Assembly: GCF_026005215.1 (NCBI RefSeq)
Contig: NZ_BPMA01000066.1
Coordinates: 1-35,364, forward strand
Length of the DNA: 35,364 nt
Source of the DNA: Capnocytophaga catalasegens
GTDB taxonomy: Bacteria; Bacteroidota; Bacteroidia; Flavobacteriales; Flavobacteriaceae
Direction of reading: 5' to 3'
A program made the position numbers and the translations under genes. Numbering within the stretch: position 1 is the stretch's first letter; each line of letters begins with the position of its first letter. Below the pieces are notes generated by a model that had not been told where the DNA came from, did no database searches, and saw only the letters and a list, made by a program, of their open reading frames with translations. Positions 9,249-17,341 of this stretch are shown piece after piece.

Positions 9249-9256
9249 TATCTTTG
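9249..9256 (+). promoter_or_regulatory. -7 element of the DUF5686 gene
   Basis: TATCTTTG, 25 bases before the ATG of the next gene. The -33 side is T-rich without a clear TTTG. Confidence 0.6.
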
Positions 9257-9281
9257 CATTCTAAAAAAGAATGTATTTCTA

Positions 9282-11786
9282 ATGAAAAACTATTTGTTGT
9301 TTATATTGTTCAATATTTGTCTATTTGTCTATTCGCAAACTTCAGTTTCTGGAAGAGTTATTGACGAAAACGGGATACCTGTCTCGTATGCTAATATTAT
9401 TTTCAAGAAATCAAATGTAGGTACGTATTCGGATAATGATGGAAATTTTACCCTGAAATCGGACAAAAATTATAATGTGATAGAAGTTTCTTCCATTGGT
9501 TTTGCAACTAAGGAAGTTCGCCTGAAAGACAATCATACGATTCAACTACAAGTAGTATTAGTTGAAGGTGAAGAATTGGGTGAGGTTACCGTAGTGGGCA
9601 AACCTCAAAAACAGCTTTCTAAAAAAGAAAATCCGGCATATCGTATTTTGCAAAATATTTGGAAAAATAAGCGCAAAAACGGACTCAAACAATCTGAATA
9701 TTATCAATACGAGAAATACACTTCGACAGAATTAGGACTTAGCAAATTAGACTCTACATTTCTAAAGAAAGCATTACAATCTGATTATGAAGATATTAGA
9801 AAAATTTTGTCTGAAAAAAAATACAAACAATACTTCTCAATGCCCATGTATCTGAAAGAAGAAGTAGAACAAGTATATGGAGATAACAAAGCAAATATAC
9901 AACGTACTGATATAGAAGCTGAACGCACACAGGGTGTTGCACAAACAGGCTTTGGATTAGAACGCATCAGTCGAGCTTTTCAAGAGTTCGATATTTATGA
10001 CAATTCTTTTATTATTTTAGATAAACCTTTTGTAAGTCCTGTTTCACAGTTCGGATATGGTGTGTATTCGTACGTGTTGAATGATTCTATTGAGCGCGAT
10101 GATCAGAAGTTTTACACGATTTATTTTTTCCCTCGTCAAGAGCAAGATTTGGTTTTTCAAGGAAAATTTGTCGTGGGAAGTAAAAACTATGCAATCGAAT
10201 CAATTGAAATGTATACCGTCAAAGAAACTAATATCAATTTGGTTAGAAATTTAGCATTTGAGAAACATTTTAAAATTATAAATGACAGCATTTTTCTTCC
10301 TGAAAAAGAGATTTACGAAGGTGATTTTACTGTTTTTACGAAAAATGACAACGAAAAAGGAATGTATGTCAAGAAAATTATCTCGTACAATAACTATTTA
10401 TTAAATGAACCTAAACCAACAGATTTTTACAAAAGAGACATCACAAAATACAAGGCAAATCAATTTGTCAAAGATACACTTTATTGGGCTAATTTTATCA
10501 ACGACGATCAAATGGTCAAAACAAAAAAACTTATACAAGATGTAGGTAATAATAAGAAAATTAAAGGAATTTCAGACGCAATTGATATTATCAGTACAGG
10601 ATATATTCCTCTTAGAAATAAAATGCAACTTGGGTCTCTCTGGGAAGCTCTCACTTTTAACAATGTTGAAGGAAAACGTATGCGTATCGGTTTTAGAAGT
10701 TACAAAACGGCAGAAGACCGATTCAGAACTTATTTTTACGGAGCGTATGGTAGTGAAGATAAAAAATGGAAATACGGTATTAGTGCCAAATATTTATTAT
10801 TTCACGAACCAAGAATTCTCATTGGAGCTTCTTTTCAAGATGATTATTTACAATTAGGAAGTTTGTTACAAACCGATGAAGCAACTTTGAACTTGAAAAA
10901 TCCTGCTCAATTCTGGTTTGCTCGGGGAGATAATTATTATTTGACTCAAAATAAAAAACTGCAAGGTGTTGCCGATATAGGTATTCTCAAAAGTAATTTG
11001 CATTTTACTTTTTCGGGTGTTTATCAACAACGCAAAGCTGCTGACCCCGAGCATTTTTCTATTGCATACAAAGACAAAAATAATCATGTTTATAACATCT
11101 ACTCCGATGCCAACGTAAGTTTAGCCATTATATACACACCTAGACGTAACGTGTATGGTTATGGTGCAGAACAGCGCTTCGGGCGAAATACAACACACTC
11201 TTTGTATAAGCTAAAATTTACACAAGGTATTTCGGGTATTCGTAATAGTGCTTTTGATTATTCAAGAATTGAAGGAACAATAACTTATCCAACACCTGTT
11301 TGGTCTTTGGGACTCCTAAAACCGACTATTGAGGTTGGGAAAACATTTGGTGATGTTCCTCTACCTTTTCTTACACCAACACCTGCCAATCAAACCTATT
11401 CTATCGTAGATAATACATTTTCGTTGTTAGATTATTATGATTTTGTAACTGATACGTATGCTAATTTGTATTTGGAACATCATTTCAATGGTCTTATTTT
11501 CAATCGAATACCTTTACTAAAAAAGACCAAATGGCGTAGTTTGATTTTTGCAAAAGCCGCCTATGGAACTATTTCCGAGACAAATAAAAATTTAAGTTTA
11601 TCTAACGTAATATACAACGCTCCCGAACGACTTTATTGGGAATACGGATTTGGAGTTGAAAACATTGGGTTTGGTAATTTCCGATTTATTCGTGTTGATT
11701 TTGTTTGGAGAAATGATTTCAACGATGTAAATGCAGTTCGTAATCCAAAGTTTGGTATTCGTGTGAAAATTCGCCCAGAGTTTTAG
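9282..11786 (+). CDS. DUF5686 outer-membrane protein with carboxypeptidase-like regulatory domain
   Basis: 834 aa. A signal peptide (ends VYSQ) is followed by a CarboxypepD_reg-like domain at about residues 20-105 (SGRVIDENGIPVSYANI, YSDNDGNF, VSSIGFATKEV). The rest matches the DUF5686 family of Bacteroidota and ends in a run of alternating beta-strand-like segments with a C-terminal Phe (RVKIRPEF), so a large outer-membrane barrel is likely. Its substrate is unknown. Similar proteins are commonly found near TonB-dependent systems, but this one is alone under its own promoter. It ends 88 bases before the threonine dehydrogenase start. Confidence 0.85.
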   Translation: MKNYLLFILFNICLFVYSQTSVSGRVIDENGIPVSYANIIFKKSNVGTYSDNDGNFTLKSDKNYNVIEVSSIGFATKEVRLKDNHTIQLQVVLVEGEELGEVTVVGKPQKQLSKKENPAYRILQNIWKNKRKNGLKQSEYYQYEKYTSTELGLSKLDSTFLKKALQSDYEDIRKILSEKKYKQYFSMPMYLKEEVEQVYGDNKANIQRTDIEAERTQGVAQTGFGLERISRAFQEFDIYDNSFIILDKPFVSPVSQFGYGVYSYVLNDSIERDDQKFYTIYFFPRQEQDLVFQGKFVVGSKNYAIESIEMYTVKETNINLVRNLAFEKHFKIINDSIFLPEKEIYEGDFTVFTKNDNEKGMYVKKIISYNNYLLNEPKPTDFYKRDITKYKANQFVKDTLYWANFINDDQMVKTKKLIQDVGNNKKIKGISDAIDIISTGYIPLRNKMQLGSLWEALTFNNVEGKRMRIGFRSYKTAEDRFRTYFYGAYGSEDKKWKYGISAKYLLFHEPRILIGASFQDDYLQLGSLLQTDEATLNLKNPAQFWFARGDNYYLTQNKKLQGVADIGILKSNLHFTFSGVYQQRKAADPEHFSIAYKDKNNHVYNIYSDANVSLAIIYTPRRNVYGYGAEQRFGRNTTHSLYKLKFTQGISGIRNSAFDYSRIEGTITYPTPVWSLGLLKPTIEVGKTFGDVPLPFLTPTPANQTYSIVDNTFSLLDYYDFVTDTYANLYLEHHFNGLIFNRIPLLKKTKWRSLIFAKAAYGTISETNKNLSLSNVIYNAPERLYWEYGFGVENIGFGNFRFIRVDFVWRNDFNDVNAVRNPKFGIRVKIRPEF

Positions 11787-11844
11787 TTTGTATTTTTGCC
11801 AAATAAATTTTGATTGTTTTCTTTTCAAAATAGAAAGAATTTTG

Positions 11845-11852
11845 TACCTTTG
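11845..11852 (+). promoter_or_regulatory. -7 element of the threonine dehydrogenase gene
   Basis: TACCTTTG 22 bases before the ATG at 11875. A second match, TATTTTTG, lies at 11791-11798 just after the DUF5686 stop. The position argues against starts upstream of 11875. Confidence 0.6.
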
Positions 11853-11874
11853 TTTCTCAATAAATTTAACCAAA

Positions 11875-12816
11875 ATGAAACATAAAATATTGATTACTGG
11901 TGCAGCAGGACAATTGGGTTCAGAGCTTGTTTTGGCTCTTGCAGATAAGTTTGGCAATGAAAACATCATCGCAACTGATATCAACGAAAAAGCTCGCGAA
12001 CTTTTTTCGTATTGTACTTTTGAAGTCTTGGACATTACCAATATTTCTCGATTAGAGTACTTGGTCGATAAATATCAAATTACACAAATTTATCACTTGG
12101 CAGCACTTCTTTCAGCTGTTGGCGAAAAAAAAACTCTTTTTACTTGGGAGCTTAATATGAACGGATTGCTCAATGTTCTTGAAACAGCTCGTAACAAAAA
12201 ACTTAACCGCGTATATTGGCCATCTTCTATTGCTGCTTTTGGTCAGCATACCCCAATGGATAATACGCCGCAACACACCATTACTGATCCCAATACCGTG
12301 TACGGAATAACTAAAGTAGCAGGGGAGTTGTGGTGTCAATATTATTTTGAAAAATTTGGTGTTGATGTTCGGAGCCTTCGATACCCGGGTCTTATTGGTT
12401 ATAAATCATTGCCTGGAGGAGGTACAACCGACTATGCTGTCGATATATACCATAAGGCAGTTAAAGGTGAGGTTTTTGAGTGTTTTTTGTCTGAAAATAC
12501 CTATTTACCAATGATGTATATGCCCGATGCTGTCAAAGTAACTCTTGACCTTATGGAAGCACCAAAAGAAAAAATAAAAGTTCGGACATCATATAACTTG
12601 GGCGGTATTTCCTTTTCTCCAAAAGAAATTTATGAAAGTATCAAACACATTTATCCTGATTTTCAGATAGTTTATAAACCTGATTTTCGCCAGCAAATAG
12701 CTAATTCGTGGCCAAATAGTATTGATGATTCAATTGCTCGACAAGATTGGGGGTGCAATTATCAATACGATTTGAACAAAATGACCCAAGATATGATTCA
12801 AAATCTCCGCAAATAA
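11875..12816 (+). CDS. NAD-dependent L-threonine 3-dehydrogenase, SDR (epimerase-like) type
   Basis: 313 aa extended short-chain dehydrogenase. The Rossmann motif GAAGQLG is at residues 9-15, the active-site Ser region WPSSIAAFG at 116-123, and Tyr143-x3-Lys147 in YGITK. The segments VYWPSSIAAFG, LRYPGLI and GGGTTDYAVDIY match the UDP-glucose-4-epimerase-like threonine dehydrogenases of Flavobacteria rather than the zinc-dependent enzyme; these convert threonine to 2-amino-3-ketobutyrate. Start ATG 11875 gives the Rossmann fold immediately and lies downstream of a -7 element. No kbl (2-amino-3-ketobutyrate ligase) gene is in the window, so the function rests on family resemblance. Confidence 0.85.
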   Translation: MKHKILITGAAGQLGSELVLALADKFGNENIIATDINEKARELFSYCTFEVLDITNISRLEYLVDKYQITQIYHLAALLSAVGEKKTLFTWELNMNGLLNVLETARNKKLNRVYWPSSIAAFGQHTPMDNTPQHTITDPNTVYGITKVAGELWCQYYFEKFGVDVRSLRYPGLIGYKSLPGGGTTDYAVDIYHKAVKGEVFECFLSENTYLPMMYMPDAVKVTLDLMEAPKEKIKVRTSYNLGGISFSPKEIYESIKHIYPDFQIVYKPDFRQQIANSWPNSIDDSIARQDWGCNYQYDLNKMTQDMIQNLRK

Positions 12817-12873
12817 ATTTAAAATTTCAAAAATATGGGCTTTTGTCCATATTTTTTTATCCCAAAAATCAAT

Positions 12874-13194
12874 ATGACGTACCATTATCCTGCTTTTACT
12901 GCCGATGCGATTATTACAAACGAAAGTCTTTCAAAAATCGTACTAATTACGCGCAAAAATGACCCTTTTAAAGGCAAATTAGCTTTTCCAGGTGGTTTTT
13001 TAGACTCTAATGAAACACTTAAAGAGTGTTGTATTCGTGAAGTTTATGAAGAAACAAACATTCTTCTTCACTCGAAAGATGTATAATTTATAATTTTTTT
13101 AGACCACATACATCGAGACTCAAGAGGTAGAGTTATTTCAGCTGCTTTTGCAGTTATTTTCCTGATATTATTCTTTGATAGGATTGTTAAATAA
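12874..13194 (+). pseudogene. Nudix hydrolase, interrupted by an in-frame TAA and shortened
   Basis: From ATG 12874 the frame reads a Nudix hydrolase start (FPGGF, then the complete box G-x5-E-x7-REVYEET, residues about 44-66) and stops at TAA 13084-13086 after 70 codons. The same frame continues without shift into HRDSRGRVISAAF (from about 13111), which is the expected next block of ADP-ribose-pyrophosphatase-like Nudix proteins, then degenerates and stops at 13192-13194. So a nonsense mutation split the gene (TAA is one transition from CAA), and about 30-40 C-terminal residues also seem to be lost compared with the usual 135-150 aa. A truncated product would keep the Nudix box but probably not fold normally. 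Confidence 0.8.
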
Positions 13195-13249
13195 AACAAT
13201 GCCTAATTTAAAATTTTCTTTTTTAATTTTTTTATTCAAAAAAAATATA

Positions 13250-13257
13250 TATCTTTG
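13250..13257 (+). promoter_or_regulatory. -7 element of the BspA-like gene
   Basis: TATCTTTG, 68 bases upstream of the ATG at 13326, preceded by a T-rich stretch in the -33 position. Confidence 0.6.
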
Positions 13258-13325
13258 CGCCTGAATTGTTGATCTTTTCGTTTTTTAAAAAAAGGTTAGC
13301 TCAAAATAATAAAAAAATTAACAGT

Positions 13326-14309
13326 ATGAAAAAACATTTTTTGCATCTATTGTTACCACTTGTAACAATTATTGTTAGTAATTGTAGTAAAGATAGCACT
13401 ACAACAACATTAGCTCTTGAAAAGATTCAATTGAGCTTGGAGAATGGGCAGAGTTCTGTCGTAAAAATTACTTCGGGTAGTGGCGACTATACTCTTAAAC
13501 AGACCGATGAAACTATTGCACAAATAAGTATTTCGGATGACAAAAAAAATTTGGTAATAAAAACGTTAAAAGTAGGAAACTCTGACATCAGTGTTACTGA
13601 TAAACAAAGTAATACAACACAAGTACTTAAACTTACTATAACTCCTTATGTAGCAAAACCAACAGATTATGAAGTTGAAGGTACAACGCTTAAACGTTGG
13701 AAAAACTCAAACATCACTTCTCTTGATATGCAGTCAGATCCTGTTTTAAGTAAGATAACTGCCATTAGTGAAGATGCTTTTGATCGTCAAGCAAACTTAA
13801 TATCCATTATCTTACCTAATAGTTTAACTACTATTGGACGTGCTGCCTTTGCAAAAACAGGCCTATTATCTATTGAAATACCCAGAAGTGTAACTACTAT
13901 TTCAGAATATGCTTTTGCAGAGAGTTCTTTAACTAAAGTTACACTTCATGAAGGACTGACCTCCATAAGTAGTCATACTTTTTTAGGAACTAAATTAATT
14001 TCTGTTACCATTCCAAAAGGGATAACCGCTCTCAGAGAGAATGCTTTTAGTAATTGCACCAACTTAAAGGAAATAACATTACCTGAAACTATTACAGAAA
14101 TTGGTAAAAAAGCCTTTGAAGGAAATACAGAGCTTAAAACCGTAACTATAGAGGCTACAAATCCTCCTACTTTGGGTGAAGATGCTTTCCTAAATACGCT
14201 TAAATTAGAAACTATTTACGTTCCAAAATCTGCCGTGCAAACTTATATTGGTAGTTATAGTGGTGATAAGTATTGGCAGCAATTTCAGCTAAAAATTAAA
14301 GGAAAATAG
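13326..14309 (+). CDS. BspA-type leucine-rich-repeat lipoprotein
   Basis: 327 aa surface or periplasmic lipoprotein. The signal ends IIVSNC (Cys20). Residues about 30-105 look like an Ig/cadherin-like beta domain. From about residue 115 to 295 there are LRR_5 (BspA/TpLRR) repeats of about 23 residues with the pattern L..I.LP..LTTIG..AFA (IILPNSLTTIGRAAF, IPRSVTTISEYAF, HEGLTSISSHTF, IPKGITALRENAF, LPETITEIGKKAF). Such proteins often mediate adhesion; the target here is unknown. The start was set at 13326 because the lipoprotein signal begins there; an upstream in-frame start at 13266 lies between promoter and signal peptide. Confidence 0.88.
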   Translation: MKKHFLHLLLPLVTIIVSNCSKDSTTTTLALEKIQLSLENGQSSVVKITSGSGDYTLKQTDETIAQISISDDKKNLVIKTLKVGNSDISVTDKQSNTTQVLKLTITPYVAKPTDYEVEGTTLKRWKNSNITSLDMQSDPVLSKITAISEDAFDRQANLISIILPNSLTTIGRAAFAKTGLLSIEIPRSVTTISEYAFAESSLTKVTLHEGLTSISSHTFLGTKLISVTIPKGITALRENAFSNCTNLKEITLPETITEIGKKAFEGNTELKTVTIEATNPPTLGEDAFLNTLKLETIYVPKSAVQTYIGSYSGDKYWQQFQLKIKGK

Positions 14310-14326
14310 AGAAAATTAACTATCAA

Positions 14327-14360
14327 AAACACTGCCTTTTTAGCGGTGTTTTTTTATTTT
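14327..14360 (+). terminator. Intrinsic terminator of the BspA-like gene
   Basis: AAACACTGC (14327-14335) pairs with GCGGTGTTT (14343-14351), with one G-U pair, followed by a T-run. It lies 18 bases after the stop codon. Confidence 0.75.
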
Positions 14361-14486
14361 TTAATCAATGCATTGTTAAATTATTATATTCAATTCATTA
14401 TTTAACTTCAAAAACAAAGAGCTTTCAAAAAGCTATAAAATGATAGTATATTCCTTGAATTTAAAATCAATAATGCCTTTTAATAA

Positions 14487-14615
14487 ATTAAAATTGTGCC
14501 TAAAGATGATGTACTTTCTGTATAATTCTTCTCTATGGAAAAAGCTTTTGAAATAGGATTGGCTTTTGACCATCAAGAAGCATTGCAAAATTTTCTGCAA
14601 TCACAAAAGAAGTAA
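14487..14615 (+). pseudogene. Short relic of an unrecognised gene (3' end)
   Basis: One frame reads IKIVPKDDVLSV, a TAA at 14523-14525, then FFSMEKAF continuing through FDHQEALQNFL to a stop at 14613-14615. Composition and codon use look protein-like on both sides of the TAA, as if this were the C-terminal 40 residues of a lost gene interrupted by a nonsense mutation. The part from ATG 14535 would also be a 26-aa ORF by itself. I do not recognise the family. Confidence 0.3.
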
Positions 14616-14703
14616 GATTTTTATTTTTTAGTAGTAAAAATATGAAATACAGGATTTTATCGAAAAATAATGTTTTTTAAAATCAGAAAAATTACTTAAA
14701 AAA

Positions 14704-14734
14704 TTGTCTTGTTAGTAAATAAAGTGTATTTTTG
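14704..14734 (+). promoter_or_regulatory. Promoter of the small outer-membrane protein gene
   Basis: TTG (14704-14706), 20-nt spacer, TATTTTTG (14727-14734), 26 bases before ATG 14761. Confidence 0.65.
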
Positions 14735-14760
14735 CCTCGTTTATAAAATTGATATTTGAT

Positions 14761-15300
14761 ATGAAAAAATTTTTAGTAAGCATTTGTGCGTTATTTTCTG
14801 TAAGTACATTTGCACAAGATTTACCTAAAAATGAGGTAAAACTTAATATTCTCAATGCAATAGCTATTACTTCTGTTGAGCTAGGTTACGAACGTTTTAT
14901 TGATGCCAATCAATCTATTGATGCCGAATTGTTTCTCAACGACCGATTTTCGTATTTTCCTCAGAACAAAAACAAAGACTTTAATGTTACCAGTATCAAA
15001 GTAGGATACAACTATTATTTTGATTTGGACGGACTTACAGGACCTTATGTAAATCCTTTTATCAAACAACGTTTTGGTAATTATAAAGAAACAATAACAA
15101 CTAATGGTGTAGAAGAAACAACAAAGTATAACTTAGATTCGTTTATCTTGGGAATTGGCTTTGGATATATTTGGAACTACAACGATACGTTTATTATTGC
15201 TCCATATGCAAATATTGGGCGTAATTTTAGCACCAGAGTCAATGACAAATTCTGGGGTATTGAACCCAATGCAGGTGTTCGTATAGGATATCGTTTCTAA
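14761..15300 (+). CDS. Small outer-membrane beta-barrel protein (DUF3575/OmpA-barrel-like)
   Basis: 179 aa. A signal peptide (LFSVSTFA, cleavage before QD) is followed by alternating beta strands with aromatic girdles: VELGYERF, SIKVGYNYYF, ILGIGFGYIW, IAPYANIGR, NAGVRIGYRF. A terminal Phe and 8 to 10 predicted strands fit a small barrel such as those grouped as DUF3575 or OMP_b-brl. Function is unknown. The start at 14761 gives the signal peptide directly; an upstream in-frame codon at 14749 is less likely. The gene is monocistronic and is followed by the RNA unit at 15.35 kb. Confidence 0.75.
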   Translation: MKKFLVSICALFSVSTFAQDLPKNEVKLNILNAIAITSVELGYERFIDANQSIDAELFLNDRFSYFPQNKNKDFNVTSIKVGYNYYFDLDGLTGPYVNPFIKQRFGNYKETITTNGVEETTKYNLDSFILGIGFGYIWNYNDTFIIAPYANIGRNFSTRVNDKFWGIEPNAGVRIGYRF

Positions 15301-15348
15301 AATTATCTAGACAGAAAAGTTATAAATTTTTGTTAAATGTCATTTTTC

Positions 15349-15381
15349 TTTTGGTCGGAATAATTTTTTGTTATACCTTTG
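15349..15381 (+). promoter_or_regulatory. Strong promoter of the RNA unit
   Basis: TTTTG (15349-15353), 20-nt spacer, TACCTTTG (15374-15381) followed by C. This is one of the best -33/-7 matches in the window. The expected start is near 15385-15388. Confidence 0.75.
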
Positions 15382-15383
15382 CG

Positions 15384-15491
15384 CCATCAAGAGTGGGTGG
15401 TTCCCTCTTGACGAAACTTAAATGATAGTTTTCATAATTTAAAGTTTTGGTTGGTTAATGGAAAAGTTCAGGTGAAAATCTGAACTTTTTT
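15384..15491 (+). ncRNA. Candidate structured RNA or attenuating leader, about 105 nt
   Basis: Between the promoter and a terminator lies a short transcript with no plausible ORF. CCAT (15384-15387) can pair with ATGG (15458-15461) as a closing helix. Inside are a 7-bp stem TCAAGAG (15387-15393)/CTCTTGA (15405-15411) with a G-rich loop, and a second stem AAACTTAAAT (15414-15423)/ATTTAAAGTTT (15437-15447) with one bulge. The last part is a terminator at 15462-15491. It could be a free small RNA of flavobacteria (Flavo-1 would be the first family to compare) or a riboswitch-like attenuator for DUF3108, which starts 35 bases after the terminator. I do not recognise a known class by eye. Confidence 0.5.
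15462..15491 (+). terminator. Intrinsic terminator ending the RNA unit
   Basis: Perfect 10-bp stem AAAAGTTCAG (15462-15471)/CTGAACTTTT (15480-15489), 8-nt loop, T-run. Part of its 5' arm (AAGTT) could alternatively pair with AACTT at 15415-15419, in the second stem, which would be an antiterminator arrangement. Confidence 0.8.
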
Positions 15492-15526
15492 CGTTTTGAT
15501 ACGCTTATTGTTATAATTTAGATGAT

Positions 15527-16312
15527 ATGAAAATAAAAGCAATTCTACTTACACTTTTATACTTTTTGGCAAATTTTTCTTTTTCTCAAGAAAAAGATAC
15601 AGCCTTTAAAGCAGGCGAATATTTAAAATTTCGAGTACGATATGGTGTTTTCAATGCAAGTTATGCTACTTTACGACTGAAAAATCATACTTATCAGAAT
15701 AAAGAAGTCTATCATGCTATAGGTAAGGGAGAAACTACTGGCTTGGCAAAGCTTTTTTTCAAAGTAGATGACACCTACGAGAGTTATTTTGATAAGCAAA
15801 CGGGTATTCCTTATTTTTTTAATCGAGATATTCATGAAGGAGGTTATACCAAAAAGTTGCATTTTTTCTTTGACCATAATAAAAATCAAGTTTTAGTCAA
15901 AAATCGGGAAAATAACGAGGAAAAAAATATAAATATTAGTCCTTCAGTACAAGATGTGATAACGGCATTGTATCATTTTAGAAATAATGCTAAAATGAAT
16001 GATCTACAAGTAGGACAAGAATTTGCACTAGATATGATTTTTGATGATGATGAAATCTTCAAATTTCGACTAAAATTCTTAGGAAAAGAAAGAATAAAAA
16101 CACGTTTTGGAGAAATCAATACACTGATATTCAGACCATTGGTTCAGAACGGACGTGTATTCAAAGAACAAGAAAGTCTTACCCTATGGGTCAGTGATGA
16201 TGCCAATAAAATTCCTGTAAAAGTTAAAGCAAGTCTTCGTGTTGGATCAATGGTGGGCGAATTGATTGATTACAATGGACTCAAACACGAAACAGAACTA
16301 AAAAAGGAGTAA
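15527..16312 (+). CDS. DUF3108 domain-containing protein
   Basis: 261 aa with a signal peptide (FSFS, cleavage before QE). The mature protein matches DUF3108: FKAGEYLKFRVRYGVFNASYATL at its start (residues about 27-49), a central YFFNRDIHEGGY segment, and a C-terminal half with LTLWVSDDANKIPVKVKA, typical of these periplasmic, probably lipocalin-like beta proteins. Function is unknown. It lies 35 bases downstream of the RNA terminator, with a weak promoter-like TATAATTT near 15512-15519, so it may be transcribed by read-through, by its own promoter, or both. Confidence 0.85.
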   Translation: MKIKAILLTLLYFLANFSFSQEKDTAFKAGEYLKFRVRYGVFNASYATLRLKNHTYQNKEVYHAIGKGETTGLAKLFFKVDDTYESYFDKQTGIPYFFNRDIHEGGYTKKLHFFFDHNKNQVLVKNRENNEEKNINISPSVQDVITALYHFRNNAKMNDLQVGQEFALDMIFDDDEIFKFRLKFLGKERIKTRFGEINTLIFRPLVQNGRVFKEQESLTLWVSDDANKIPVKVKASLRVGSMVGELIDYNGLKHETELKKE

Positions 16313-16360
16313 AATTTTCTAATAAATCTTACTCCCAAGTTCGTATTATTCTGCAAATGC

Positions 16361-17206
16361 CTAGGTATCAATTTTTTCAGGAATATTATCAAAACAATCT
16401 TTACTTTTCCCAAAGAAAAACATCCTATCTTTTACCACAAGATAGCCTATTATTCCAAGAAAAATTACTGTTTGAATGATTTTACTATCGGGGTGTGTGG
16501 CGAAGATTTCGTTGGAAACATTGGCTACCAAATGAAATAATATTGCAATGAAAATATTTCGCCCCGATTTGAAATAAAGCCAATTCATTATAAACACAAA
16601 AACCAGCAAACTCACAATGAAATTCAGTGTGTAAATAAGCCCTTCCGCTTGTACGTTACTTTGATAATAGTCTTTGACAAAGAACAAAGGCAGATGCCAG
16701 AATCCCCAATAAATGGCAAATAAAACACTCGTTTTGAAAAACGAAAATCGCTGACGTAAGGCGTCCATTCCGTAAGTGTGCCACGCCAATTCTTCCACAA
16801 TAGCTGCAAAACAAAGCAAAAACCAAGGCGAAAAAGGTTCAGATGTGAAAGAAGGCTTTCCCGAAATATAAAATTGGTCAAAACTATGTCCAAAATCTAC
16901 CGAAATAAGCTGAGCTATAACGATTGACAACGGCGGGAGCAATAATGCTATCCAAAAATATTTTGATAAGAAAAGATTTTTACCAAAAAACCGATTTTTC
17001 AAATCAGAAAACAATTTTTTATCCGACCAAAATAAATATCCTGCCACCAAAGCGGGAGCAATGAGCCCTGCGATTTGCAAAACTCCTTGCAGTATAACTA
17101 AATTACTATCAGATTGATGACTTAAATATGCCACAATAAACCACAACACCCAAGGAATGAATAGCGACAGACCAAAAAACAGAAAGGGTTTGTTATATTT
17201 TTTCAT
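16361..17206 (-). CDS. CPBP family intramembrane glutamic protease
   Basis: 281 aa with about eight hydrophobic segments. The three CPBP (Abi) motifs are present: EELAWHTYG (motif 1, residues about 140-148), GFWHLPLFF (motif 2) and HLVANVSNE (motif 3), giving the paired Glu and two His expected of Rce1-like proteases. Motif 1 normally reads EExxWR; here the Arg is replaced by His. Whether it cleaves proteins, protects against self-made bacteriocins or does something else cannot be told from context. It stands alone on the minus strand between a DUF3108 gene and a TonB-dependent receptor gene. Confidence 0.85.
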   Translation of the reverse strand: MKKYNKPFLFFGLSLFIPWVLWFIVAYLSHQSDSNLVILQGVLQIAGLIAPALVAGYLFWSDKKLFSDLKNRFFGKNLFLSKYFWIALLLPPLSIVIAQLISVDFGHSFDQFYISGKPSFTSEPFSPWFLLCFAAIVEELAWHTYGMDALRQRFSFFKTSVLFAIYWGFWHLPLFFVKDYYQSNVQAEGLIYTLNFIVSLLVFVFIMNWLYFKSGRNIFIAILFHLVANVSNEIFATHPDSKIIQTVIFLGIIGYLVVKDRMFFFGKSKDCFDNIPEKIDT

Positions 17207-17248
17207 TTTTGTTTAGTTTTTAGAGGTTAGGCAATTTATTATATATTT

Positions 17249-17311
17249 CACGCAGATTTCGTAAATATTTTTTGACAAGGTAAAAAAATCAAAATCAGCG
17301 AAATCTGCGTG
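17249..17311. repeat. REP-like inverted repeat
   Basis: CACGCAGATTTCG (17249-17261) and its exact reverse complement CGAAATCTGCGTG (17299-17311), 37 bases apart, each extendable by one paired base. No U-run follows, so it is not a normal terminator. The sequence is like the dispersed AATCTGCG-type intergenic repeats seen in many Bacteroidota, although no second copy is present in this window. Confidence 0.5.
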
Positions 17312-17341
17312 AGATTAAGAATCGCCTGTCAGTGCTACTGA

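Larger units (their letters stand above)
14310..14760. other. Intergenic region with terminator, gene relic and promoter
   Basis: 451 bases. From left to right it holds the terminator at 14327-14360, AT-rich sequence with no signal, a short coding-like relic at 14487-14615 (separate entry), and the promoter of the outer-membrane protein (TTG 14704-14706, 20-nt spacer, TATTTTTG 14727-14734). Confidence 0.5.

Noticed and set aside
8780-9281. An rpmH gene next to rnpA
   Set aside because: No small basic L34-like frame exists on either side; the neighbours are the M1 peptidase and DUF5686 genes.
11598-12041. 147-codon minus-strand ORF across the DUF5686-threonine dehydrogenase junction
   Set aside because: It lies opposite two well-supported plus-strand genes, spans a promoter, and has no recognisable domain.
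15384-15425. Resemblance of ATCAAGAG...GGGTGG to the 5' part of S-box (SAM-I) riboswitches
   Set aside because: The following CCTCTTGA closes the first stem at once, the GATGAAACCC-type core and the later helices of the S-box are missing, and the downstream gene is not a methionine gene.
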